From assembly GCF_013912065.1 (NCBI RefSeq), contig NZ_JACESA010000011.1, forward strand, positions 1 through 64,000: a DNA stretch of 64,000 nt, read 5' to 3'. The notes beneath the pieces were generated by a model that did no database searches, was not told the origin of the DNA, and was given only the letters and a program-made list of their open reading frames with translations. Made by a program: the position numbers and the translations under genes. Below are positions 44,194 through 53,123 of this stretch, one piece after another (the first letter of the stretch is position 1; each line of letters starts with the position of its first letter). Source of the stretch: Brevundimonas sp. (GTDB lineage Bacteria > Pseudomonadota > Alphaproteobacteria > Caulobacterales > Caulobacteraceae).

Positions 44194-45105
44194 TCAGCCG
44201 GTCGTCTGCGGCTGGGCCGCCGCCGCATCCAGACCCGCGTCCTGCTTCAGCCGCTCGGCCACCGGCGCGCCTATGCGCCGATAACCGGCCATGGTCATGT
44301 GGATCCCGTCATTGGCCCGCATCAGCTGCGGTCGCCCGCTGGCGCCGGGCAGATAGGCCTCGTATTCGCCCGCCGCATTGGCGGTGACGCCGGTCGTCTC
44401 GATCAGGGGCACGTTCAGCGCCGCCATCCGCTCGCGCACCACCGCGTTGACGATCGTCATCTTGGCGTCGAACCCGGCACGCTTCATCTTCGGCAGGCCG
44501 ACCCAGTAGACGGTGGCGCCCTGGGACCGCAGCAGGGCGACCAGATCATCGATCCGGCGGGCGTAGGCGACCTTCCATCCCGGCGTGCCGAAGGCGTGGA
44601 CCTCGCCGTCCAGACTGATGCCCTGGGCGTCATTGGTGCCGAACAGGACCACGGCCGCATCGACCGGCGTCTCGCGCAGTTGCCGCGCCGTCTTGGCCTG
44701 GATGTCGACGTAATCGTAGCGCGACAGGCCGGTCGAGACCTCGCTGAACTTGGTCACCTGGAACCCGTCCTTGCCGTTCAGGTCGCGATAGAGGGCGGTC
44801 CACAGGCCGTCGGCCATCGAATCCCCGAACACCCCGATCCGCAGCCGTCCCTGCGCCGCCCGTGTCTTCAGCGGCGTGGCGGGAGGAGCGGCGACGGGCT
44901 TGAAGGCCACGCCCTGCTCTTGCGCGACCTGTTCCGGCCGAGCCGGTTCGCTTCGAACCTCTGACGGGCTGGCCGAGGCGTTCGCCGTCCCGCCCAGCAT
45001 CAACGTCGGATGCCGCAGCCAGCCGCGCCCGTCGGGCGTCAGCATCAGGCCGATCACGACCCCGACGACCAAGGCCGCCGTCAATCCGTTGATGCCTGTG
45101 CGCAA
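44194..45105 (-). CDS. DUF459/SGNH hydrolase-fold protein
   Basis: The 303-residue protein has an N-terminal membrane anchor (5-22) and an SGNH domain from about 90: VFGDSMADGLW, VVLFGTNDAQG and ANDGIHMTMAGYRR (catalytic Asp and His). It fits the DUF459 group. It precedes the second SGNH gene by 2 nt, and both stand before the MBOAT gene, so it is likely a second esterase or transferase of the glycan acetylation group. Confidence 0.87.
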   Translation of the reverse strand: MRTGINGLTAALVVGVVIGLMLTPDGRGWLRHPTLMLGGTANASASPSEVRSEPARPEQVAQEQGVAFKPVAAPPATPLKTRAAQGRLRIGVFGDSMADGLWTALYRDLNGKDGFQVTKFSEVSTGLSRYDYVDIQAKTARQLRETPVDAAVVLFGTNDAQGISLDGEVHAFGTPGWKVAYARRIDDLVALLRSQGATVYWVGLPKMKRAGFDAKMTIVNAVVRERMAALNVPLIETTGVTANAAGEYEAYLPGASGRPQLMRANDGIHMTMAGYRRIGAPVAERLKQDAGLDAAAAQPQTTG

Positions 45106-45204
45106 AGCCGCCCGCCCTTCCGTAAAGACGGTTACCTATAGCTTAACGGCCCGCTTTAACGCCATGCCGGTCTCGTGTCAGGCGAGCGACAGGTTGACGA
45201 CGGT

Positions 45205-45618
45205 TCAGCCGAACCGCCCCTCGGCCCAGCGCGCGGCGAAATAGCCGCCGGTCGCGGACACCATCGTCAGCACCGTGCCCCAGATCAGGTCCACCACCGT
45301 CAACTTCGTCTGCCACACCGCCAGGGTCGCCTGATTGGTCAGGTCATAGGTGGCGTAGGCGACGAAGCCCAGCACCGCTCCGTTGATCGCCGCCCGGGTC
45401 CAGCTTTCGTCCTTCAGCGCCGGCGCCACGGCCAGAAAGACCGTCCCCGCGATGGAGATCAGGTAGAACAGCACCGCCGCCTTCATGTCGGGCTTGTCCG
45501 CCAGTATCGGCCCCAGCACCGGCTTGTAGAGGCGATTGGTCATGGTGGTCAGCCAGACGGCGTCGATCACCGCGAAAGTGACCCCGGCGCCCAGATAGGC
45601 GAAGACATATTTGATCAC
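45205..45618 (-). CDS. DUF2177 family membrane protein
   Basis: The 137-residue protein has four helices and matches DUF2177: FAVIDAVWLTTM near residue 17, PVLGPILADKPDMKAAVLFYL near 33 and YATYDLTNQATL near 90. Its function is unknown. It lies 10 nt after the cyclopropane synthase gene, on the same strand, as often seen for these two. Confidence 0.88.
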   Translation of the reverse strand: MIKYVFAYLGAGVTFAVIDAVWLTTMTNRLYKPVLGPILADKPDMKAAVLFYLISIAGTVFLAVAPALKDESWTRAAINGAVLGFVAYATYDLTNQATLAVWQTKLTVVDLIWGTVLTMVSATGGYFAARWAEGRFG

Positions 45619-45628
45619 GACGGCCTCC

Positions 45629-46654
45629 TCAGGCGGGCTTCAGGCGATAGTGGCTGACCGCCCAGGTGCGGCCTTCGTCATTGCCGAACAGGCCGGCGGT
45701 GGCCAGGTAGAACCGCCGCCAGCGCCGGGTCCACAGCCTGGCGTCCGCGCCATAGGTCTCGCCCATCAGGATCGAAATCCGTGCGGCGTTGCGGTCCATA
45801 TTGGCCAGCCAGTCATTGGCGGTCCGGGCGTAATGCCCGCCGTTCCAGGTCCATTCGTTCTCGACCTCGAACAGGTCGGGAAACTGCCGGATCAGCCCAT
45901 GGCTGGGCATCACGCCGCCGGTGAAGAAATGCTGGGCGATGAAGTCGCCGCTGTCGGTGTGATCGAACCGATAAGGGGCGTCGCGATGGGTGAAGACGTG
46001 AATGAACATCCGCCCGTCGGCCTTCAACCAGCGCCTGGCCTTGGTCAGCAGGGCGCGCCAGTTGGCCATGTGTTCGAACATTTCGACGGAAACGATCCGG
46101 TCGAACCTCTGATCAGTGTCGAACTGGTTCATGTCGGCGGTGACGACCGTCAGATTGGTCAGGCGTCGTGCGCGGGCCTGGGCCTCGATATAGGCCCGCT
46201 GTCCGTGGCTGTTCGACACCGCGGTGATCCGGGCGCGGGGATAGGTCTCGGCCATCCACAGCGACAGCGAGCCCCAGCCGCAGCCCATTTCCAGGATCGC
46301 CTGCCCGTCCTGGAGATCAGCGTGGGCGCAGGTCTCCAGCAGAGCCGCCACCTCCGCCTGATCGAGCGTCTCGGCTCCGGTCGGATACAGGCAGCAGGAA
46401 TATTTCAGCCGCTCGCCCAGGCACAGGCGAAAGAACTCGGGCGGCAGCTCATAATGCTGCTGGTTCGCCGCATCCGTATGCTCTGCGATCGCCCGCTCGG
46501 CCATTTCGCGGGCGAAGGCGGCCTGATCGTGCGGCCCCTCGCGATCCAGCCGTTTGCGCGCCTCGGTGACCAGGCTGTCGATCGCCGGACGCGCGACGAA
46601 ATCCGGAAAGGGCGCGTCCTGCAACTGGCGAATGGCGACATTGGTCAGGTTCAT
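45629..46654 (-). CDS. Cyclopropane-fatty-acyl-phospholipid synthase family protein
   Basis: The 341-residue SAM-dependent enzyme adds a methylene bridge to unsaturated lipid acyl chains. It has YELPPEFFRLCLGERLKYS near residue 80, the SAM motif EMGCGWGSLSLWMAE near 122, and FDRIVSVEMFEHM near 190. The C-terminal HYARTANDWLAN region is also typical of the family. It is divergent from the CoA-transferase genes; the 149 bp between them show no clear site. Confidence 0.92.
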   Translation of the reverse strand: MNLTNVAIRQLQDAPFPDFVARPAIDSLVTEARKRLDREGPHDQAAFAREMAERAIAEHTDAANQQHYELPPEFFRLCLGERLKYSCCLYPTGAETLDQAEVAALLETCAHADLQDGQAILEMGCGWGSLSLWMAETYPRARITAVSNSHGQRAYIEAQARARRLTNLTVVTADMNQFDTDQRFDRIVSVEMFEHMANWRALLTKARRWLKADGRMFIHVFTHRDAPYRFDHTDSGDFIAQHFFTGGVMPSHGLIRQFPDLFEVENEWTWNGGHYARTANDWLANMDRNAARISILMGETYGADARLWTRRWRRFYLATAGLFGNDEGRTWAVSHYRLKPA

Positions 46655-46803
46655 CGATCGCTCCCCTCAGATAGTTTGAATACGGTCGAAGCCCATCTTC
46701 GGATGCGACGCGATTGTCGTCGCGACGGCTTGCCCGCAAGATCGCTTCCGGACTAAGAGCGGAAGACGCCGCAATATTCATCAGACGGTGAAAAGGGAGA
46801 GCG

Positions 46804-47508
46804 ATGGGAAAGATCTACGCTGACGTCACGTCCGCGCTGGAGGGGATCACCTTCGACGGCATGACGGTCATGTCCGGCGGCTTCGGCCTGTGCGGCATTC
46901 CCGAGAACCTGATCGCCGCCCTGCGCGACTCCGGCGTAAAGGGCCTGACGGTCATCTCCAACAACGCCGGGGTCGACGGCTTCGGCCTGGGCCAGCTGCT
47001 GGGCACGCGCCAGATCGCCAAGATGATCTCGTCCTATGTCGGCGAGAACAAGGAGTTCGAGCGCCAGTATCTGGCCGGCGAGCTGGAGCTGGAGTTCAAC
47101 CCACAGGGCACTTTGGCCGAGCGTATCCGCGCGGGCGGCGCCGGCATCCCCGCCTTCTTCACCGCCACCGGCGTCGGCACCCTGGTCGCCGAGGGCAAGG
47201 AGGTCCGCAACTTCAACGGCCGCGACTACGTGATGGAGACCGGCCTGATCGCCGACCTGTCCATCATCAAGGCCTGGAAGGCCGACGAACGCGGCAACCT
47301 GGTTTTCCGCAAGACCGCCCGCAACTTCAACCCGATGATGGCGACGGCCGGCAAGGTCACGGTCGTCGAGGTCGAGGAGATCGTCCCCGTCGGTTCGCTG
47401 GACCCCGACCACATCCACACGCCCGGCGTCTATGTCGACCGCCTGGTCCAGACCGTGTCCGAGAAGCGCATCGAACAGCGCACTGTTCGTCAGAAGGAGC
47501 AAGCATAA
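46804..47508 (+). CDS. scoA: 3-oxoacid CoA-transferase subunit A
   Basis: The 234-residue subunit activates acetoacetate with succinyl-CoA. It has the [13 protein letters not shown] motif (about 24-36) and [11 protein letters not shown], with [19 protein letters not shown] near residue 145, all standard for the alpha subunit. GGGAGAG precedes the ATG. The stop TAA overlaps the ATG of subunit B. Confidence 0.95.
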   Translation: MGKIYADVTSALEGITFDGMTVMSGGFGLCGIPENLIAALRDSGVKGLTVISNNAGVDGFGLGQLLGTRQIAKMISSYVGENKEFERQYLAGELELEFNPQGTLAERIRAGGAGIPAFFTATGVGTLVAEGKEVRNFNGRDYVMETGLIADLSIIKAWKADERGNLVFRKTARNFNPMMATAGKVTVVEVEEIVPVGSLDPDHIHTPGVYVDRLVQTVSEKRIEQRTVRQKEQA

Positions 47509-48164
47509 TGCCCCGTACTCGCGAACAACTGGCCGAACGCGCCGCGCAGGAGCTTCAGGACGGCTTCTACGTCAATCTGGGCATCGGCATCCCGACCCTG
47601 GTGGCCAACTACATCCCCGCCGGCATGACGGTGACCCTCCAGTCCGAGAACGGCATGCTGGGCATGGGTCCATTCCCCTATGAGGACGAGGTCGATCCCG
47701 ACCTGATCAACGCCGGCAAACAGACGATCACCGAGATCCCCGAGAGCAGCTATTTCAGCTCCGCCGACAGCTTCGCCATGATCCGGGGCGGCCACATCAA
47801 TCTGTCGATCCTGGGGGCCATGGAGGTGGCCCAGAACGGCGACATCGCCAACTGGATGATCCCCGGCAAGCTGGTGAAGGGCATGGGCGGCGCCATGGAC
47901 CTGGTCGCGGGGGTCAAACGCGTGGTCGTGGTCATGGAGCACGCCAACAAGCACGGCCAGTCCAAGGTCTTGAAGGAATGCACCCTGCCCTTGACCGGCA
48001 CGGGCGTCGTCAGCCGCATCATCACCGACCTGGCCGTCTTCGACGTCAAGCCGGACGGCGCGGGTCTGGAACTGATCGAACTGGCCGAAGGCGTCACCCT
48101 GGACGAGGTCGCCGCCAAGACCGAGGCCGCTTACACCGTCGCGGCGGCGCTGGCTCACGTCTGA
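47508..48164 (+). CDS. scoB: 3-oxoacid CoA-transferase subunit B
   Basis: The 218-residue beta subunit has the catalytic Glu in [14 protein letters not shown] (SENG) near residue 46, [15 protein letters not shown] near 23 and the HANKHG block near 145. It forms the active enzyme with the A subunit; translation is coupled by the TAATG overlap. It allows use of ketone bodies or acetoacetate. Confidence 0.95.
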   Translation: MPRTREQLAERAAQELQDGFYVNLGIGIPTLVANYIPAGMTVTLQSENGMLGMGPFPYEDEVDPDLINAGKQTITEIPESSYFSSADSFAMIRGGHINLSILGAMEVAQNGDIANWMIPGKLVKGMGGAMDLVAGVKRVVVVMEHANKHGQSKVLKECTLPLTGTGVVSRIITDLAVFDVKPDGAGLELIELAEGVTLDEVAAKTEAAYTVAAALAHV

Positions 48165-48335
48165 CGGCGGGGGCGACCGAGTGCCGCCCGCCCGTCTATT
48201 GAACCTTGTTGGACCACAAAGCGGCAGCTAGGGTCGCCTCCTTCAATCCTCCTTGATCGGAGGGGCGCGGCGGGGGCGCTGATCATATCCCGGTTTTCCT
48301 TGCGCCTGAGGGCGGGAATAGGCGACGCCGGTCAT

Positions 48336-49268
48336 ATGCCGACCTTGCACGAGACGCTGCCGGCCGATCCTCCCGATCTCGGCGCACGGCTGATTTCGCA
48401 TCAGACCGGCGACCGCCGATTCGGCGCGCCTATTCACGCCTGGTATCCTGTCGACAGGGCCTCCCGCGCCAGGACGCCTGCCCGCACACGATTGCACGGC
48501 GAATGGATCGATCTTCCGGCCCGGGTCTTGGGCGACGACGTCCAGATCACCGAATGCGGTCAATGGCGTCTGGTGAATCGGCTGGGTCTCATCTGGGCCT
48601 GTCCCGCCGGTTCGATCACGCCGCCGGATCTGCCCTCGCCGTCGAACGCCCCCCTGATGTTGATCGGCTATTCCGAAGCGCCTGCGCGCGCCGATTACGA
48701 CCAGGCGGTGCTGGGTCTGCTGGATCCAGCCCATGTGCCGATGATTCATGATGCGTGGTGGTGGCGCAGCCAGCCTCGTCGCACCAAGACGAAGAATTAT
48801 GCGCCGTCGCCTTACGGGTTCACGGCGATCGCGGCGGACGCCTTCGCCTCCACCCCCGCCTATGATCTGGTTTCGAACGACCGCAAGGTCAGCATCGAAT
48901 TCCGCCTGCCGTCCATCCGGCTCGAACGGGTTACAGCTCGCAACTTCGAACTGGTCAATCTCACGACCGTCACGCCTCTGGCCGAGAATGAGGTCGTGAT
49001 CCGGAACCTGATCCTCTGCTCCATCGGCGCGCTGCGGTTCGCCAAACCCATGCTATCGGCCTGGGGACGGACCTTTCTGCGCCAGGACGTGGCCATACTG
49101 GAACGGCTGGAGGGGCGCAGCCCCCACCTGCCTCTGGTCTTCGCGGGCGACCCCGATCGTCCATCCGCTTTCTACTTCGCCTCCAAGGCCGCCCTCGCCC
49201 GCGCCCAGCGCGACGGCGCGCCCTACAGGAATCCCGTCGAGGCGGAGACCCTCCAGTGGGTCACTTGA
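48336..49268 (+). CDS. Aromatic oxygenase-like protein without a Rieske domain
   Basis: The 310-residue protein resembles the catalytic part of Rieske oxygenases of the vanillate demethylase/pheophorbide oxygenase type. The iron-site pattern D-x2-H-x4-H is present as DPAHVPMIHD near residue 133. The N-terminal part (HQTGDRRFGAPIHAWYPVD) lacks the C-x-H and C-x2-H ligands of a 2Fe-2S centre. It may have an altered redox partner or be a different enzyme. The start ATG 48336 is used; a TTG upstream at 48300 is possible. Confidence 0.62.
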   Translation: MPTLHETLPADPPDLGARLISHQTGDRRFGAPIHAWYPVDRASRARTPARTRLHGEWIDLPARVLGDDVQITECGQWRLVNRLGLIWACPAGSITPPDLPSPSNAPLMLIGYSEAPARADYDQAVLGLLDPAHVPMIHDAWWWRSQPRRTKTKNYAPSPYGFTAIAADAFASTPAYDLVSNDRKVSIEFRLPSIRLERVTARNFELVNLTTVTPLAENEVVIRNLILCSIGALRFAKPMLSAWGRTFLRQDVAILERLEGRSPHLPLVFAGDPDRPSAFYFASKAALARAQRDGAPYRNPVEAETLQWVT

Positions 49269-49489
49269 GGCTTCGCTTCCACGGTCGAAACGCGTCAGAT
49301 CGGGTCAGTCCGCTCCGTTGATCTCGTCCGGGCTTGATTCAGGCGCATGAGGCCTGAGCCGTCAAGGTGACGGATCGGAGGCCGCCTCAAACCTTTTTTG
49401 GTCACACCCCATTGTCACGGTGAAGCTGTTGTAAAGACCTGCCGCCTGGCCAACTGGCCGCCAGGGGGTTTTCTGGATGAGATAAGCTG

Positions 49490-50005
49490 ATGAACCGCCG
49501 CACCTTCGGACTGACAATGCTGACCATGGCGCTGGGCGCCTGTGCGACCGGACCCAGCATATCGTCGGACACCACGCCTGGGGCGGAGTTCGCTCACTAC
49601 CGCACCTATGACTGGGTCAATCTTCCCCCGCCGCCGGGAATGAATCCAGTGGCGCTGGCGCGCATCCGGCAGGGCATCGAGCGAGAGATGGCGGCAAAGG
49701 GTTATTCCAGGGCTCGCCCAGGCGATATCACGCTGATCGTCACCGTGGCTGGCAAGGAGCAACTGGATATCAGCCAACGGGGCCCCTTCGCCCATGACCT
49801 CAGCGTCCGCAACTACACCGATGGCACGCTGGCGGTGGACGCCTTTGACACGCGAACCCGCCAGCCCATCTGGCACGGCCAGGCAGTCCAAAGGGTTGAT
49901 CCCCGCAAGCTTGATCCTGAACTGATCGAAGCCGCGATTACTGGCGTCATGGCCCGGTTGCCTTCACGAGACCAGGCGGCGGACGGGCCCTTCACCGGGA
50001 CCTGA
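49490..50005 (+). CDS. DUF4136 lipoprotein
   Basis: The 171-residue protein has a lipoprotein signal with lipobox LGAC (Cys18) and then the DUF4136 domain: FAHYRTYDWVN near residue 35, RARPGDITLIVTV near 77 and DTRTRQPIWHGQA near 122. It is probably an outer-membrane lipoprotein of unknown role. The 221 bp upstream of it (49269-49489) hold no gene I can support. Confidence 0.87.
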   Translation: MNRRTFGLTMLTMALGACATGPSISSDTTPGAEFAHYRTYDWVNLPPPPGMNPVALARIRQGIEREMAAKGYSRARPGDITLIVTVAGKEQLDISQRGPFAHDLSVRNYTDGTLAVDAFDTRTRQPIWHGQAVQRVDPRKLDPELIEAAITGVMARLPSRDQAADGPFTGT

Positions 50006-50051
50006 ATGGATCCGCTGGCTCTCCCTGCCTACCCTGACTTTCTTGCCCCGC

Positions 50052-50693
50052 TTAACTCTCCGCAGGGCCGGTAAACGGCTTGTAGATCGCCCGGAACGCG
50101 GCCAGCGTCTCGCAACGTTCATTGTGCGCGGCCAGGGCAGGCCAGGCGGCCAGGTCGATCTCGTCGGGGCTGGACTCGCGGGCGTGTTGAAGGGCGCAAC
50201 CCAGGGCGATGTCGGCGTGGGTCAGGGCGTCGCCTGTCAGCCATTCGGTCGTCGCGGCGGCGCGCAGGGCCTCCAGCGTTTCCAGGCTAGCCGTGATCTG
50301 GGCGCGGCAGCGCTGCAGCCAGACCTCCGACCGCACCTCGTGCAGCGCCTTTTCGTAGAACAGGGCCACGATCTTGTCCGATAGGCCGGTCGCCAGCGCG
50401 GTGCGATAGAGGATTTCGCGCCGCGCCACGCCCGAGGCGGGGATCAGCGCCTCGGCCCCCGTGACGCGCCGCCGGTCATCCAGCCAGTCCAGCGCGCAGG
50501 CGCTGTCGATCACCACCGCCCCATCGCCCAGCACCAGGGCCGGCACGCGGCGCGCGGGGTTGTAGGCGGCGATCTTCTCGCCGTCGCCGAAGGTCGACCA
50601 CGGCCGGTTCTCGAACGCCATGCCGTACAGGGTCGCGGCGATCCCGACCCGCCGCACGAACGGCGAGTCATACTGGCCGATGAGAATCATCAT
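50052..50693 (-). CDS. Glutathione S-transferase family protein
   Basis: The 213-residue protein has a thioredoxin-like N-domain with the probable catalytic Ser in YDSPFVRRV (about residue 10), the cis-Pro in RRVPALV, the glutathione-binding VIDSACALDWLDD and a helical C-domain with LTHADIALGCAL. It starts 18 nt after the Mla lipoprotein gene on the same strand, so it may share its transcript. Confidence 0.9.
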   Translation of the reverse strand: MMILIGQYDSPFVRRVGIAATLYGMAFENRPWSTFGDGEKIAAYNPARRVPALVLGDGAVVIDSACALDWLDDRRRVTGAEALIPASGVARREILYRTALATGLSDKIVALFYEKALHEVRSEVWLQRCRAQITASLETLEALRAAATTEWLTGDALTHADIALGCALQHARESSPDEIDLAAWPALAAHNERCETLAAFRAIYKPFTGPAES

Positions 50694-50711
50694 CCTGCCC
50701 CTGAACCCCGG

Positions 50712-51362
50712 TCAGTTCGCCGACTGGATCGTCCAGTCGGCGATCTGGGTGTTGATGTCGCGCGTCGCCCTGTCGAAAGCGTCGACGATGGCCGCGACAC
50801 GGTTCTCGGTCGCCGGCTGGGTCACGGTGAAGACCCGCTCCACCGATCGTCCCTGCTCGGGCCGGATCGCGCCGCCGGCGGCCTGACGTTCCGGGGTCGA
50901 GCGCAGCTGGGCGCGCGCCGTGACTATGACGTCCGGGACCGCGCCGGGCGAGGAATAGCGCGCCTCGAAGGTCGTCACCGACACCTGCAGCACCAGGGGC
51001 GGCGTGCCCGGCTCGCGGCGGCCTAGAACCCGAATCCGGTCGGCCCGATTGGCGAAGGCCGCCTTCAGGCTGTCGTCGAACAGGGTGGCGGCCGGCGAAA
51101 CCCAGCGGGCCCCGCCGATATAGGCGGTTTCCGTGCCCGTGACGCCCAGGATGCGGTCGTCGCGGGTCGCCTCCGGGAATTCGATGCGGCGGACCGAAAC
51201 CGAAAGCGGCGCGGGCGCGGCGCCCTCGGCCGATGGCGCGTCGAGGGGCAGGCCGAACCGGTACATCTGCACGGGGTCCGGCGTGGACAGAAGCGAACAG
51301 CCGCTCAGCGCCGCAGCCAGGCCCGCGACGGCGGCCATTTGAAGGACAGGACGAAGGATCAC
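50712..51362 (-). CDS. ABC-type transport auxiliary lipoprotein (PqiC-like)
   Basis: The 216-residue lipoprotein has a signal with lipobox LSGC and then the ABC_trans_aux domain: MYRFGLP near residue 34 and YIGGARWVSPAATLFDDSL near 82. It supports MCE-type lipid transport between the membranes. It overlaps the MCE gene by 4 nt and is the fourth gene of the minus-strand transport unit. Confidence 0.87.
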   Translation of the reverse strand: MILRPVLQMAAVAGLAAALSGCSLLSTPDPVQMYRFGLPLDAPSAEGAAPAPLSVSVRRIEFPEATRDDRILGVTGTETAYIGGARWVSPAATLFDDSLKAAFANRADRIRVLGRREPGTPPLVLQVSVTTFEARYSSPGAVPDVIVTARAQLRSTPERQAAGGAIRPEQGRSVERVFTVTQPATENRVAAIVDAFDRATRDINTQIADWTIQSAN

Positions 51363-52297
51363 GGCTGCACCTCCAGCTCTTTGGATTGGGGACGACCGAT
51401 GAAGTCGCGCGGACTGGACCGCACCTCGTCGATCAGGGCCTGCAGCGACCGGGTCGCCTCCTGCAGTTCTTCTATGGTGCCGCTCAGCTGCGGCAGGCTC
51501 GAGGCGGCGAAGTCGCCCAGCGGCTGTTCCAGCCCTGTGATCGAGCGGTTGGCCGAGGCGATAGCCGTGCGGGCCTCCGCCGTGGCCTGATTGATGTTGG
51601 CGATGGCCTGGCGGCCGTCGGTGTTGATCACCTGACGCGTGTCGGCGGCCAGACCCTGGTATTCCAGAATGGCGGCGTTGGCGTTCTTCACCGCCTCTTC
51701 CAGCTCGGCGAAGATGGCCTTGCGCGCCTCCAGTTCGGTGGTCAGGGCCTCGACGTTCTTCACGCTGGTCGAGAAGCTGCGGATGTTGTCGTCGGACATG
51801 ACCCGGTTGATCCGATTCAGCGCATCCACCGTCTGGGCCAGCACCGTGCCCGACCCGCTGAGCAGTTCGGCGATGGGCGACGGCTGGCTCTGCAGCACCG
51901 GCACCACATTGTCGGGATACTGCTCCTTCAACAGGGCGCTGTTCGGCGATCCGGCGGTGATCTGGATATAGTTCAGGCCGGTGATGCCCTGCGGCTCCAG
52001 CTGGGCGCGCGACGTCACGCGGACCGGCGTCGTGCCGTCCACCCGCACCCGGGCGATGACCTGGTCGCCGCGCTTGGTGTCGATGTTCAGATCGGTGACC
52101 TCGCCGACGCGGATGCCGTTGAAATGCACCTCGCCGCCTTCAGACAAGCCGTTGACCGGCCCGTAGAAGACGATGTCGTACAGGTCGTAGTCGCTGTTGA
52201 ACTGCAACCGGGCCAGCCAGATGGTGAACACCGCCAGCGCCGCCAGCAGGCAGACTGTGGCGATCCCGACCGCGGCGTAATGTGCGTCTCTTTCCAT
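51359..52297 (-). CDS. MlaD-type MCE protein
   Basis: The 312-residue protein has one N-terminal helix (9-30) and an MCE domain (about 38-120, with YGPVNGLSEGGEVHFNGIRVG), followed by a long helical tail (about 150-300) rich in Ala, Glu and Asn. MCE proteins form hexameric rings that carry phospholipids through the periplasm. It is 13 nt downstream of the ATPase gene. The long helical tail suggests a needle-like tube, as in PqiB or YebT, more than the short E. coli MlaD. Confidence 0.9.
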   Translation of the reverse strand: MERDAHYAAVGIATVCLLAALAVFTIWLARLQFNSDYDLYDIVFYGPVNGLSEGGEVHFNGIRVGEVTDLNIDTKRGDQVIARVRVDGTTPVRVTSRAQLEPQGITGLNYIQITAGSPNSALLKEQYPDNVVPVLQSQPSPIAELLSGSGTVLAQTVDALNRINRVMSDDNIRSFSTSVKNVEALTTELEARKAIFAELEEAVKNANAAILEYQGLAADTRQVINTDGRQAIANINQATAEARTAIASANRSITGLEQPLGDFAASSLPQLSGTIEELQEATRSLQALIDEVRSSPRDFIGRPQSKELEVQP

Positions 52298-52310
52298 ACT
52301 TCGGCTCTCC

Positions 52311-53123
52311 TCAGGCCGCCTTGGTGGCCGCGCGACCGCGCGGTCCCAGGAAGTATTCCTTGATCCACGGATGGTCGGAGCGCTCCAGCTCCTGCACCGT
52401 GGCCTTTTCCACGACCCGCTTGTCGGCCAGCACTGCCACCTTGTCGCAGATGGCGTACAGGCTATCGAGGTCGTGTGTGATCATGAAGACGGACAGGCCC
52501 AGGTCGTCCGACAGCTGGCGGATCAGTTCGTCGAAGGCGGCCGCCCCGATGGGATCCAGTCCCGCCGTCGGTTCGTCCAGGAACACCAGCTCGGGGTCCA
52601 GCGCCAGGGCCCGCGCCAGTCCGGCCCGTTTCTTCATCCCGCCCGACAGTTCGGCGGGCTTCAGGTGATGATGTTCCGGCTTCAGCCCGACCATGGCGAT
52701 CTTCAGCTCGGCCAGCTCATACATAACCGCCTTGGGCAGTTTGGTGTGCTCCACCAGCGGCGAGGCGACATTCTCCAGCACGCTCAGCGACGAGAACAGG
52801 GCGCCCTGCTGGAACAGGATGCCGGTGCGCTTCTCGATGTCCGCCGCCTCGCCGTCGGTCAGGGTGGCGCGGTCATAGCCCAGCACCTTCACCGACCCGC
52901 CCTCGGGCTCCTTCAGGCCGATAATGGTGTTCAGCAGCACGGTCTTGCCCGCGCCGGACCCGCCGACCACCCCCATGACTTCGCCCCGCCTGAGGTCCAG
53001 GTCCAGGTTCTCGTGGATGGTGCGGTCGCCGAACTGGCTCAGCAGGCCGCGCACCTCGATCAGATTCGGGGTACGGTCATCGGCCGCCGCGCCCGGCGCC
53101 GAGGTCGTCGTCGCCTCGGTCAT
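52311..53123 (-). CDS. MlaF-type ABC transporter ATP-binding protein
   Basis: The 270-residue ATPase has Walker A GGSGAGKT (about residue 55), signature LSGGM, Walker B LVFLDEPTAGLD and the switch His in MITHD. It drives the MCE lipid transporter. I start at ATG 53123, overlapping the permease stop as ATGA; the longer frame to 53390 lies inside the permease gene. Confidence 0.93.
   Translation of the reverse strand: MTEATTTSAPGAAADDRTPNLIEVRGLLSQFGDRTIHENLDLDLRRGEVMGVVGGSGAGKTVLLNTIIGLKEPEGGSVKVLGYDRATLTDGEAADIEKRTGILFQQGALFSSLSVLENVASPLVEHTKLPKAVMYELAELKIAMVGLKPEHHHLKPAELSGGMKKRAGLARALALDPELVFLDEPTAGLDPIGAAAFDELIRQLSDDLGLSVFMITHDLDSLYAICDKVAVLADKRVVEKATVQELERSDHPWIKEYFLGPRGRAATKAA

Noticed and set aside
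45143-45159. CtrA box (TTAA-N7-TTAA)
   Set aside because: The two TTAA elements are 9 bases apart, not 7, and no cell-cycle gene is nearby.
49269-49489. Terminator or small gene downstream of the oxygenase-like gene
   Set aside because: A GGAGGCCGCCTC palindrome followed by T residues has almost no loop, and no open frame with good codon use was found.
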